The notes under the pieces were generated by a model. It was not told the origin of the DNA. It did not search any database and worked only from the letters and a program-made list of their open reading frames with translations. 64,000 nt of DNA from Amycolatopsis pittospori (GTDB lineage: Bacteria > Actinomycetota > Actinomycetes > Mycobacteriales > Pseudonocardiaceae): positions 1 to 64,000 of the forward strand of contig NZ_JACBXD010000037.1 of assembly GCF_013870525.1 (NCBI RefSeq). Direction: 5' to 3'. Positions 26,292 to 36,300 of the stretch are shown one piece after another. The translations under genes and the position numbers were made by a program. Position 1 is the first letter of the stretch; each line of letters begins with the position of its first letter.

Positions 26292-26729
26292 TCAGCCGGC
26301 CACCTTGGCGATCGCCACCGTATGCGAAGGCCGCACCCGGACCAGCACCTTCCCCGGTGACGTCGCGTAGGCCATCCAGCCGTCCGAAGCCTCCTGGCCT
26401 GCCTCCGAGAGATACCGCCGTGCGATCAGTTCCGAGCCGCGCCGGACGCCTTCGGGATCGGTGACGATCTCCGCGACACCCTCCACACTCACGAACGAGT
26501 ACGGCGGACGCGGGTCGTCGGCGACGACCGAAACGCGCGGATTCTCTTTGAGCGTCCGGCCTTTGACGGTGTCGGCGCCGAGGTTGACCAGGATGTCGTC
26601 CCCGTCGACGGCGAACCAGACCGGGACCGCGTGCGGCCTGCCGTCCGGGCGGACCGTCGCGAAGACGGCGGTGCGGGTGCCTTCGGCGAGGAACGCGCGG
26701 CGCTGTTCGTCGGTCATCTTCTCCGGCAT
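26292..26729 (-). CDS. PPOX-type flavin/F420-dependent oxidoreductase
   Basis: This 145-aa split beta-barrel protein of the pyridoxamine-5'-phosphate oxidase-like superfamily shows RTAVFATVRPDGRPHAVPVWFAVDGDDILVNLG, then the GRTLKENPRVSVVADD cofactor-binding segment. In actinomycetes this subgroup usually uses F420H2. It starts 4 nt after the stop of the upstream sigma-factor gene on the same strand, so the two are co-transcribed and probably translationally coupled. The substrate is unknown. Confidence 0.85.
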   Translation of the reverse strand: MPEKMTDEQRRAFLAEGTRTAVFATVRPDGRPHAVPVWFAVDGDDILVNLGADTVKGRTLKENPRVSVVADDPRPPYSFVSVEGVAEIVTDPEGVRRGSELIARRYLSEAGQEASDGWMAYATSPGKVLVRVRPSHTVAIAKVAG

Positions 26730-26733
26730 TGCT

Positions 26734-27711
26734 TCATCCCCTCAGGATCGCGTCCAGGCCGAAGGCCGGGAACAGGTGACTGTCGAACGTGGTGAACTCG
26801 ATGGCGCGGCCGTCGACGACGCGGAGGACGTCGAGTTTGAAGGCGCGGAACTCGGTGTCGCCGGGACGCCGGAGGTACGAGGCGAACGCGGGCATCCGGT
26901 TCGAGTCGACCCCGACGGCGCGCCATTCGCCCATCTCTTCGGCGATCCTGGCGTGCCTGGCGAGGTGTTCGAGCCCGATGTAGCAGTGGGGTTCCGGCGG
27001 CATGGTCACGCGGACGTCGTCGCGGACCAGGGTGCTCAGCGAGCCGAAGTCGCCCCGATCGTGGGCTTCGACCAGACGCCGGACCAGCGCGCGTTCCTCT
27101 TCGGACGGTGCCGCGGCCGACCACTCGCCGCGCTGCTCGGGAAGGTTTTCGCGCAAGGTCGCCCGGCCGCGCTGCAGCGCGCTGTTCGCGGCGGGGACGG
27201 TGAGGTCCAGCAGGGTGGCGCTTTCCGCGGCGGTCCAGCCGAGCACGTCGCGCAGGATCAGGACGGCGCGCTGCTGCGGTGGAAGCAACTGGAGGGCGGC
27301 GAGGAAGGCGAGTTCGATGGTCTCCCTGGCGACGGCGAGCGCGTGCGGTTCGGCGTCGGGTGGCGCGATCTCGTCCAGCAGCCGGTCCGGATACGGCTGG
27401 ATCCAAGGGACTTCGGCGAACGACCGCAGCGACGAGATCCGTCGCGAGCTTTTGCGGATCGCGTCGAGGCAGGCGTTGGTGGCGATCCGGTACAGCCACG
27501 CCCGGAAGTTCCCGCCGTCGAAGGTGTCCAGCCCACGCCAGGCGTTGAGCAGCGCCTCCTGGACGACGTCCTCCGCCTCGTCGAACGAGCCGAGCATCCG
27601 ATAGCAGTGGACGTGCAGTTCGCGTCGGTGCCGTCCGGTCAGCCGGGCGAAGGCGGATTCGTCCCCCGCCTTCGCCGCGGCGACCGTTTCGTCCGTGTCG
27701 GTGCTGGTCAT
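26734..27711 (-). CDS. ECF sigma factor with C-terminal SnoaL-like domain
   Basis: This 325-aa protein has sigma region 2 (about 18-85; RHRRELHVHCYRMLGSFDEAEDVVQEALLNAW) and region 4 (about 135-185; LPPQQRAVLILRDVLGWTAAESATLLDLTVPAANSALQRGRATL). A SnoaL/NTF2-like C-terminal domain of about 120 residues follows (ALVRRLVEAHDRGDFGSLSTLVRDDV). This architecture matches ECF groups in which the fused domain replaces an anti-sigma factor (SigJ/SigG-like). GGGAGG stands 4 nt before ATG 27711. The downstream oxidoreductase is its operon partner. Confidence 0.88.
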   Translation of the reverse strand: MTSTDTDETVAAAKAGDESAFARLTGRHRRELHVHCYRMLGSFDEAEDVVQEALLNAWRGLDTFDGGNFRAWLYRIATNACLDAIRKSSRRISSLRSFAEVPWIQPYPDRLLDEIAPPDAEPHALAVARETIELAFLAALQLLPPQQRAVLILRDVLGWTAAESATLLDLTVPAANSALQRGRATLRENLPEQRGEWSAAAPSEEERALVRRLVEAHDRGDFGSLSTLVRDDVRVTMPPEPHCYIGLEHLARHARIAEEMGEWRAVGVDSNRMPAFASYLRRPGDTEFRAFKLDVLRVVDGRAIEFTTFDSHLFPAFGLDAILRG

Positions 27712-27811
27712 GGCGCCTCCCATCGAGTGTTCTTACCCGATGTAACGGCGCCCGTCGCAGGAACTCATCGGTGCTGCGATGACTTTTTTCCGACGACCTC
27801 GAATCGGCAGG

Positions 27812-28759
27812 TCAGGGCCGGGTCGTGAGGTAGCCGCCCATGGTGCGGAAGTACTCGTTCGCGGTGAGTTCGGTGCCGTCCTCGGTCCGCACGCGCTCGA
27901 TGACGAGGCCGTGCGAGCGACCGCGACGCGATTCGGGGCCGGCGACGATCACGACGCCTTCGCCCTCACGGATGAAGATCCGGCCCGGGGTGCCGCCGTA
28001 GTGACCCTCCGACACTGAGGAGCGGACGACGCGCAGCTGCTTGCCGCGGTGGTAGGTGAAGGCGTTGGGGTACGGATCCGACTGCGCCCGCACCAGCCGC
28101 TCGATCTCGTCGGCGGGCCAGGTCCAGTCGATGAGACTGTCTTCGAGGGCGCGCTTGTGGAAGAAGCTGGCCTTCGACCTGTCCTGTTTGACCGGGGTGA
28201 AGTCCCCGCTCTGGATCAGTTCGATGGCCTCGGTGGTGATCGGCGCGATGAGGTCGACCGTCCGGTGGAAGAGATCGGTCGTCGTGTCCTTCGGTCCCAC
28301 CTGGACGGACCGCTGCAGCACGATGTCGCCGGCGTCGAGGTCGCCGTCCATCATGTGGGCCGTGACGCCGACTTCCGGCTCGCCGTTGATGAGCGCCCAG
28401 ATCAGCGGCGAGAAACCGGCGTAGGCGGGCAGCAGCGAGTCGTGCACGTTCAGCGTTCCGTGGCGCGGCATCGAGAAGATCTCGGGCGGCAGCCAGGTGC
28501 GCCAGTTGTTGGCGACGATCAGGTCGAGCTCGGCTTCCTTCAGCTCCGCCAGCAGTTCCGCGTCGTCGGGCCGCTGGCGCAGCAGGGCGCGGATGCCGTT
28601 GGCCTCGGCGAGGTCCGCGACCGAATCCGACCAGATCTTCTCGTAAGCGTGGTCACTCTTCGGGTGGGTGACGACGAGGGCGACGTCGTGACCCGCGTCG
28701 ATCAAAGCCCGCAGGGTGCGGTGTCCCCAGGTCTGGTATCCGAACATGGCGACCCGCAT
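27812..28759 (-). CDS. N5-hydroxyornithine formyltransferase of siderophore cluster
   Basis: This 315-aa enzyme is of the methionyl-tRNA formyltransferase fold. The N-terminal hydrolase-like domain carries the catalytic Asn-His pair in LNVHDSLLPAYAGFSP (about 100-115) and Asp in DGDLDAGDI (about 140-150). A C-terminal OB-like domain carries SFFHKRALEDSLIDW. Beside an ornithine N5-hydroxylase and an NRPS it fits CchA-like enzymes, which formylate N5-hydroxyornithine with 10-formyl-tetrahydrofolate to give fhOrn. The ribosome site AGGAGGAGG precedes the ATG. It is divergent from the monooxygenase-NRPS operon, sharing tandem iron boxes. Confidence 0.9.
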   Translation of the reverse strand: MRVAMFGYQTWGHRTLRALIDAGHDVALVVTHPKSDHAYEKIWSDSVADLAEANGIRALLRQRPDDAELLAELKEAELDLIVANNWRTWLPPEIFSMPRHGTLNVHDSLLPAYAGFSPLIWALINGEPEVGVTAHMMDGDLDAGDIVLQRSVQVGPKDTTTDLFHRTVDLIAPITTEAIELIQSGDFTPVKQDRSKASFFHKRALEDSLIDWTWPADEIERLVRAQSDPYPNAFTYHRGKQLRVVRSSVSEGHYGGTPGRIFIREGEGVVIVAGPESRRGRSHGLVIERVRTEDGTELTANEYFRTMGGYLTTRP

Positions 28760-28807
28760 GGGACCGGCCTCCTCCTGGTCGAGGGATGAACATCACCACT
28801 GAAAGTA

Positions 28808-28826
28808 CTAGTTGAGCCTCACCTAA
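28808..28826. promoter_or_regulatory. iron box (DmdR1/IdeR-type operator), first of tandem pair
   Basis: CTAGTTGAGCCTCACCTAA matches 15 of 19 positions of the actinomycete iron-box consensus TTAGGTTAGGCTCACCTAA. It lies between the divergent formyltransferase and monooxygenase genes and should repress both when Fe(II) is plentiful. Confidence 0.8.
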
Positions 28827-28828
28827 GT

Positions 28829-28847
28829 TAGGTTAGGGTTCCCTTGT
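28829..28847. promoter_or_regulatory. iron box, second of tandem pair
   Basis: This overlaps the same AT-rich island. TTAGGTTAGGGTTCCCTTG matches the first ten consensus positions exactly and 14 of 19 overall. The spacing of 21 bp to the first box (two helical turns) would place two repressor dimers on one face. Confidence 0.65.
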
Positions 28848-28896
28848 TCTTGTAACGAAGTACCGAGATGCGGCTGAGCCGCGCAAGGGGTTCAAG

Positions 28897-30240
28897 ATGG
28901 CACGAGCAGTGGTCGGTGAACGGATTCCGGTCTACGACGTGGTCGGGGTCGGGTTCGGGCCGTCGAACCTGGCGCTCGCGATCGCCCTCGCCGAACACAA
29001 CTCCGTGCCGGGAGCCGAGACCGTCACCGCCCACTTCCTCGAGCGCCAGGTCCGGTTCGGCTGGCATCGCGGGATGTTGATCGACAACGCCACCATGCAG
29101 GTCTCGTTCCTCAAGGACCTGGCGACGATGCGGAACCCGACGAGTTCGTTCAGCTTCCTGTCGTACCTGCACAGCAAGGGGCGCCTGGTCGATTTCATCA
29201 ACCACAAGAACCTCTTCCCGCTGCGGATCGAGTTCCACGACTACTTCGAGTGGGCCGCGGCGAAGGTGGACGACGTCGTTTCGTACGGCACGGAAGTGCT
29301 TTCGGTCACGCCGGTCTTCGACGGCGAGGAGATCGTGTACTTCGACGTCCACGCCCGCACCGACGGCGAGCTGGTCGATCTGCGCGCCCGCAATCTGGTG
29401 ATGGGCACCGGTCTGCGGCCGAACCTGCCCGAAGGTGTGACCCCGGGCACTCGCGTCTGGCACAACAGCGAACTGCTGCACCGCATCGAGGGACTGGCGG
29501 CCGAGGATCCGCGCCGGTTCGTCGTCGTCGGCGCCGGCCAGAGCGCGGCGGAGGTCAGCGCCCTGCTGCACGACCGTTTCCCGAAGGCGGAGGTCTGCGC
29601 GGTGTTCGCGCGCTACGGCTACAGCCCGGCCGACGACAGCGCGTTCGCCAACCGGATCTTCGACCCCGAGGCGGTCGGCCGGTTCTACGAGGCGCCGGAA
29701 GCCGTCAAGGAACGCCTGATGCGCTACCACGGCGCGACGAACTACTCGGCCGTCGACATCGAGCTGATCGACGAGCTGTACCGCCGCATCTACCGCGAGA
29801 AGGTGCAGGGGATCGAGCGGCTCAAGCTGATCAACGTCTCCCGACCGACCGAGGTCACCGACACCGGTTCCGAGGTCCGCGTCACCATCGAGGCGCTGGA
29901 GACCGGCGAGCGGACCCGGCTCGACGCCGATTTCGTGGTCTACGCCACCGGGTACAGCCCGGCCGACCCGACGCCGTTGCTCGGTGAGCTCGGGGCGACC
30001 TGTGCCCGCGACGACGAGGGCAGGCTGCGAGTCGAACGCGACTACCGGCTCGTCACCGATCCGCCGCTGGAGGGCGGGATCTACCTCCAGGGCGGCACCG
30101 AGCACACCCACGGCATCACGTCGTCGCTGCTGTCCAACACCGCCGTCCGCGTCGGCGAGATCCTGCAGTCCATTGTGGACCGCCGGGCTGCCGGGACCTC
30201 GCGCCCCGAATACGCCGTGAGCGGCACCGGCCCCGCTTGA
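28897..30240 (+). CDS. L-ornithine N5-monooxygenase
   Basis: This 447-aa FAD/NADPH enzyme of the siderophore hydroxylase family (PvdA, CchB, SidA) has FAD motif GVGFGPSNLALA (residues 17-28), substrate/FAD region MQVSFLKDLATMRNPTSSFSF, NADPH motif VVGAGQSAAE (about 210) and the C-terminal ATGY motif VYATGYSPADPTPLL. It hydroxylates the side-chain amine of ornithine, giving the precursor for up to three residues of the peptide. The stop lies 44 nt before the NRPS ATG, and the two are in one iron-box-controlled operon. Ornithine rather than lysine is inferred from the NRPS signatures and the formyltransferase. Confidence 0.92.
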   Translation: MARAVVGERIPVYDVVGVGFGPSNLALAIALAEHNSVPGAETVTAHFLERQVRFGWHRGMLIDNATMQVSFLKDLATMRNPTSSFSFLSYLHSKGRLVDFINHKNLFPLRIEFHDYFEWAAAKVDDVVSYGTEVLSVTPVFDGEEIVYFDVHARTDGELVDLRARNLVMGTGLRPNLPEGVTPGTRVWHNSELLHRIEGLAAEDPRRFVVVGAGQSAAEVSALLHDRFPKAEVCAVFARYGYSPADDSAFANRIFDPEAVGRFYEAPEAVKERLMRYHGATNYSAVDIELIDELYRRIYREKVQGIERLKLINVSRPTEVTDTGSEVRVTIEALETGERTRLDADFVVYATGYSPADPTPLLGELGATCARDDEGRLRVERDYRLVTDPPLEGGIYLQGGTEHTHGITSSLLSNTAVRVGEILQSIVDRRAAGTSRPEYAVSGTGPA

Positions 30241-30284
30241 CCCGCGCACGACGTTCAACAGGCTCGACCGGTGGAGGCACCCCG

Positions 30285-33200
30285 ATGACCCGCGGCTTTC
30301 CCCTGACTTCGGCCCAGAAGGGGATCTGGCTGGCTCAGCAGCTCGACCCGGCCGACCCGGTCTACACGATCGGCTGGTTCACCGATCTCCGCGGCGGGAT
30401 CGACCTGGGCCGGCTGGGCGACGCCGTCCGGCGGGCGGTCGCGGAGGCCGAATGCCTGCACGTCACGGTCGACCACGAGGACGGGACGCCGGTGCAGCGG
30501 CCCGCCACTCCGGGGGAGGTCGCCGTTCTCGACTTCAGTGGCGAGCCGGACCCGGAAGGCGCCTCCGACGAGTGGATGCGGGCGGAACTGGCCGTCGTGG
30601 CGGACCTCGGCCGGGGCCCGCTCACCGCGCACGCGCTGCTGGTGCTGGCCGAGGACCGGGTCCGCTGGTTCCAGCGCTATCACCACCTGGTGATGGACGC
30701 CTACGGCCAGGCGGTGCTCGCGCGCCGCGCGGCCGAGCTGTACGCGGGGACCGCGGAGGAGGTCGCTTGGCCGCTCTCGGGACTGCCTGACGCCGAAGCC
30801 GCTTACGACGGTGCGGCCGACCGCGCGTATTGGCTCGCCGAACTCGCGGGCAGGCCGAATCCCGTACGGCTGCTCGAACGCGCCTCGTCCGGTCCGGTCC
30901 GGCTGCGCCGGCACTCCTGGGAGCTGCCCACGGCGAAGACCGGGCGCCTGCGCAAGCTGGCGCTGGACTCGGGAACGCGGCTGTCGCGCGTCACGATCGC
31001 CGCGGTGGCGGCCTACGCCCATCGCGTGACCGGTGCCGAAGACGTGGTGCTCGGTCTGCCGGTCACCGCTCGCACCACCCGTGAGCTGCGAGAGCAGCCC
31101 GGCATGACGTCGAACGTCCTCCCGCTGCGGCTGACCGTGCGGCCCGAGATGACGGCGTCTCAGCTGGTCGCCCAGGTCGCGGCGAAGGTGACCGCGCTGC
31201 TGACGCACAGCCGGTATCGCGGTGAGGACCTCGCGCGCGAACTCGGCGCGAGCGGCGGAGTGCACGAACTCGTCGGGCTGAGCGTGAACTTCATGGCCGT
31301 CGACGCCGAACTCGCGTTCGGCGACGCGAGCGCCACCGTGCACAACCTCGAACTCGGGCCGATCAGCGACGTGGCCATCGCCGCGTACGACGACGGTGAG
31401 GGCCGGGGCCTGCGGCTCGACTTCGACGCGGACGCGGCCGTCTCCTCGGACGAGGAGCTGGCCGAGCACCGGCGCCGGTTCACCGCGGTGCTGGACGCCC
31501 TGCTGGAGCGGCCGGATCTGCCGCTGGCCTCCGTCGACCTCCTTTCCGCCGAGGAACGCGCCTTGGTGCTGGACGACTTCGGGACCGCCGTGGCGGCGGA
31601 CGCGCCGGAGGTGTCCTGGCCCGAGGCGTTCGCCCGGGTCGTGGCGCGGAAGCCGGCCGCCGAGGCCGTCGTCTGCGAGGACGTCCGGCTGACCTACGCC
31701 GAGGTCGACGCCGCCGCCAATCGCCTGGCCCGGCTCTTGCGGCGGCGAGGTGTCTCCGACGAGGACGTCGTCGCCGTGGCGATGCCGCGTTCGGCCGATC
31801 TGGTCGTCGCCCTGCTGGCCGTCATGAAGGCCGGGGCCGCGTACCTCCCGCTCGACCTCGACCACCCCGAAGACCGCATCGCCTACATGCTGTCCCACGC
31901 CGGTGCCGAGATCGTGGTGTCCACGAGGGACGAGGCGGCGCAGCTTCCGTCCACTGTGGACGTCGAACGCGTACTGCTGGACGATCCCGCGGTCGTCGCG
32001 GAGCTCGCGACCCTCGATGCGTCCACTGTGGACGTCGCGGGGATCACGCTGGACAGGGCCGCGTACGTCATCTACACCTCCGGTTCGACCGGGAAGCCGA
32101 AGGGTGTCGTCCTGTCCCACGACGGGATCGGCAGCTTGATCAGCACGGCGACCGAACGTATCGGCATCGGCCCGGACAGCCGGGTCGTCCAGTTCGCCTC
32201 GACCGGGTTCGACGTGACGGTCTGGGATCTGGTGATGTCGCTGTGCGTGGGCGGCACGGTCATCGTGGTCCCGTCGCATCGCCGTGTCGCGGGCGTCGAA
32301 CTGACCGGCTACATCACCGCGAACGCCGCGACCCACATGATCCTGCCACCGTCGCTGGTCGCGGCGCTGCCACCGGACTGCGAACTGCCGAAGGGCGCGG
32401 TGCTGATCGTCGGCACCGAGACCGTCCCGCCGGAACTGATCGCGCGCTGGGCCGAGGATCTGCGGGTCGTGGCCGCGTACGGGCTGACCGAGGCGACGGT
32501 GAACTCGACGCTGTGGGCGGCCGAACCCGGCTGGACCGGGCCGATCCCGATCGGCGGGCCGGATCCGAACACCCGCTGCTACGTCCTCGACACCGCGCTG
32601 CGGCCGGTCCCGGTCGGCGTCGAAGGAGAGTTGTACGTCGGTGGCCGCGGACTCGCGCGGGGTTACGCCGGACGCGCGGGCCTGACCTCCGAGCGCTTCG
32701 TCGCCGATCCGTTCGCCGGCGCGGGCGAACGCATGTACCGCACCGGCGACCGGGTCCGCTGGCGCGCCGACGGCAACCTCGACTTCCTCGGCCGCACCGA
32801 TCACCAGGTCAAGATCCGGGGGTTCCGCATCGAACCCGGGGAGATCGAATCCGCGCTCGCGGCTCGGGCCGGGGTCGAGCGGATCGCCGTCGTTCCGCGC
32901 GAGGTCAAGCCGGGGGACCGGCGACTGGTCGCCTACGTCGTCCCGGAAGCGGGCGGATCGCCGTCGCTGCTCAAGGAGCTGCGGACCCACGCGGAATCGG
33001 TGCTGCCGCAGTACATGGTGCCGTCGGCGTTCGTCGAACTGGAACGCCTGCCGATCATGCCGAACGGCAAACTCGACCGCACTTCGCTGCCGTTGCCGGA
33101 CTTCGGCGCCGCCGCCACGGGCCGGGCGCCGCGTACCGAGCGGGAACGGATCCTGTGCGACGTCGTCGCGAGGGTGCTCGGCCTGCCGTCCGCCGGGGCC

Positions 33201-33360
33201 GACGACGATTTCTTCTCGCTCGGCGGCGACAGCATCCTGTCCATTCGGTTGGTGCTCGGCGCGGCGGAACACGGCCTCGCCATCACCCCGCGCCAGGTGT
33301 TCCGGCACCGGACGCCCGAGGCCCTCGCCGAATGCGCGGACGTCGTCCCCGGAGAATCCA
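30285..33360 (+). other. NRPS module 1 (C-A-T), predicted formyl-hydroxyornithine loading
   Basis: The synthetase begins with a condensation domain of EntF-like start (FPLTSAQKGIWLAQQLDP) and active motif HHLVMDAYG at residues 133-139, with Ala for the final Gly. A condensation domain before the first residue implies N-acylation of residue 1 (starter C); albachelin carries an N-alpha-acetyl group. A1 signature DVWIIGAVNK has no exact match known to me; fhOrn is inferred from gene context. T1 is LGGDSI. Confidence 0.7.
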
Positions 33361-36300
33361 CTGTGGACGATCGCTCGTTGCTGGAGCTGACCGACGCCGA
33401 ACGCGCGTCGCTCGCCGAATACGCCGACGTCCTGCCAGTGACCCCGTTGCAGGAAGGGTTCTTCTTCCACGCGGAGTTCGAAGGCGGCTCGGCCGCCGAC
33501 GTCTACACGGTCCAGGAGGTGCTGGACCTCGAAGGCGATGTCGACGCCGACGCGCTGCGCCGGTCGCTGCAGGCCTTGCTCGACCGGTACTCCTCGCTCC
33601 GGTCCGGTTTCCGGCAGCTCGACGGCGGCCAGGTCGTCCAGACGGTGACCCGGCACGCCGAACTGCCGTGGCGCGAAGTGACCGCCGAAGACGCCGCGGA
33701 AGCCTTCGAAGTCGATCGTGCGCGCCGGTTCGACTTCGCCCGGCCGCCTCTGTTGCGGGCGGCCTTCGCCCGCCTCGGTGAGGGCCGCGCCAAGCTGGCG
33801 CTCACGTTCCACCACGTCATCGCCGACGGCTGGTCGGTCGCGGTGCTGCTCCGCGAACTGCTGGCCGGCTACCCCGAGGTGGACGCGCTTCCTGAACCGG
33901 ACACCCGCGCCGGCCACCTGCGGCGGCTCGCTTCCCGCGACCACGAGGCCTCGCGGGAAGCCTGGCGGAACGCGCTGTCCGGAGTGGACGAACCCACCCG
34001 GCTGATCGAGGCGCCGGCGACCACACCACAGCCGGGCCGAGTGCGTCTGAACCTCGGCGGGCGGGCCACCGCGGAGCTGTCCGCCATGACGCGAGCGCAC
34101 GGTCTCACCCTCGGTACCGTCCTGCACGGTGCCTGGGGCCTGGTGCTCGGCGGGCTTACCGGCCGGGACGACGTGCTGTTCGGCTGCACGGTCTCCGGGC
34201 GGGACACCGGTGCCGCCGGGATCGAGTCGGCGGTCGGCCTCTACATCAACACGGTGCCGGTGCGGCTGCGCTGGTCCCCGTCCGAAACCGTCGCCGCGGT
34301 GCTGCGGCGGCTGCAGGACGAGCAGGCGTCCTTGCTGGAGCACCAGCATCTCGGCCTCGGCGAACTGCAGCGTCTCGCCGGTGCCGGGCGGCAAGACCTG
34401 TTCGACACCCTGGTGGCAGTCGAGAACTTCCCGCGTGAGGAGCCCTCCGGAACCCTGCGCCTCACCGGCGTCGAGGTCACCGACGCGGTGCATTACCCGG
34501 TCGCGGTGAGCGCGACACCCGGCGATGACCTCGAGTTCACCCTCAAGTTCGACGCGAACCGGATCGGCGCGGTCGCGGCCGGGCAGCTCGCGGAGCGGTT
34601 CGCCCGCCTGCTGGAGACGCTGACCGCGAACCCCGGCCTGCCGATCGCGGCCGTCGATCTGCTGTCGCCCGCCGAACGCGGGCGCCTGACCGAACTCAAC
34701 GCGACCGCGCATCCGGTGCCCGAGCGCACGCTGGCCGGGGCCTTCGCCGAACAGGTCGCCAAGACGCCGTCCGCGACGGCGGTGGTGTTCAAGGACACCG
34801 AGCTGTCCTACGCGGACCTCGACGCGCGTGCGGAGAGCCTGGCGCGCAGGCTGCGTTCCCTCGGAGCCGGTCCCGAGGAGATCGTGGCCGTCGCCGTGCC
34901 GAGGTCGGCCGAGCTGATGGTCGCCCTCCTGGGGGTGCTCAAGGCCGGGGCCGCCTACCTGCCGATCGACCTCGACTACCCGGCCGATCGCCTCGAATAC
35001 ATGCTGGCCGATTCCGGTGCGCGGCTCGTGGTCTCGGAACCCGGGTCTGCCTCGCGGATCCCCGCCGTCGCCGGGCTGACCCACGTTTCCGTGACCGGCG
35101 AGACCGCGGTCGACGATGTCCAGGGCACCGCCGCCGGACCGGACAACACCGCCTACCTGATCTACACCTCCGGCTCGACAGGACGGCCGAAGGGTGTGGC
35201 CGTCACACATCGCGCGACCGTCAACCATCTGGCCTGGATGCAGCACGAGTACCGGCTCACGGCCTCGGACCGAGTACTGCAGAAGACGCCATCGGGTTTC
35301 GACGCGTCCGTTTGGGAGTTCTTCTGGGCGTTGTGCGAAGGCGCCACGGTGGTGCTGGCCGAACCGGACGGCCACCGCGATCCGGCCTATCTCGCGCGGC
35401 TGGTCCGGGACCGGGGGATCACCACCCTGCAGGTCGTCCCCTCCCTGCTCGCCGTGTTCCTCGGCAGCGAGGAGGTCATCGAAGAGCTCGGCAGGGCTCG
35501 CTCGCTGCGGCGGGTCTTCGCCGGTGGTGAGGCGCTGCCCGGCGAGATCTCCGCCCGCTGGCGTTCGCTCGTCGGTGTTCCGCTGTACAACCTCTACGGG
35601 CCGACCGAGGCCGCCGTGGACGCGACCTTCTTCGACGCCACCGGCTCCGACGGGATCACTGTCCCCATCGGGCGTCCGGTGTGGAACATGCGGACGCACG
35701 TCCTCGACGGCTACCTCCGTCCGGTGCCCGACGGTGTCGCGGGCGAGCTTTATCTCGCCGGTGTCCAGTTGGCGCGCGGCTATCACGGGCGTCCCGGTCT
35801 GACCGCCGAACGGTTCGTCGCCGACCCGTTCGGCGAACCGGGGCAGCGGCTGTACCGGACCGGGGACCTGGTCCGGCGCCGCGCCGACGGCGAGATCGAG
35901 TACCTGGGCCGCACCGACCGTCAGGTGAAGATCCGCGGCAACCGGATCGAACTCGGCGAGATCGAGGCCGTTCTCGCCGCGCAGCCCGGCGTCACGGCGT
36001 CGGCGGTGGTGGCGAAGGACGGCGCACTCGTCGGCTACGTGGCCGGTGGCGCGGATCCGGAGCGGTTGCGAGCGGCGGTGAGTGACGCCTTGCCCGCTCC
36101 GATGGTCCCGCAGGCGTTCGTGGTCCTCGACGAATTTCCTCTGACCCCCAGCGGAAAGCTCGACGTGCGGGCGCTGCCCGCGCCCGAGATCGCCACGCCT
36201 GCGCCGACGGTGCCCGGTGACGAGCGGGAACGCGCGCTCGCGGCGATCTTCGCCGACGTCCTCGGTCTCGACGGGGTCGGTGCCGACGGTGACTTCTTCC

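Noticed and set aside
30237..30284. TTG at 30237 as NRPS start
   Set aside because: It overlaps the monooxygenase stop and lacks a ribosome site; the ATG at 30285 has GGAGG 7 nt upstream and begins directly with the C-domain motif.
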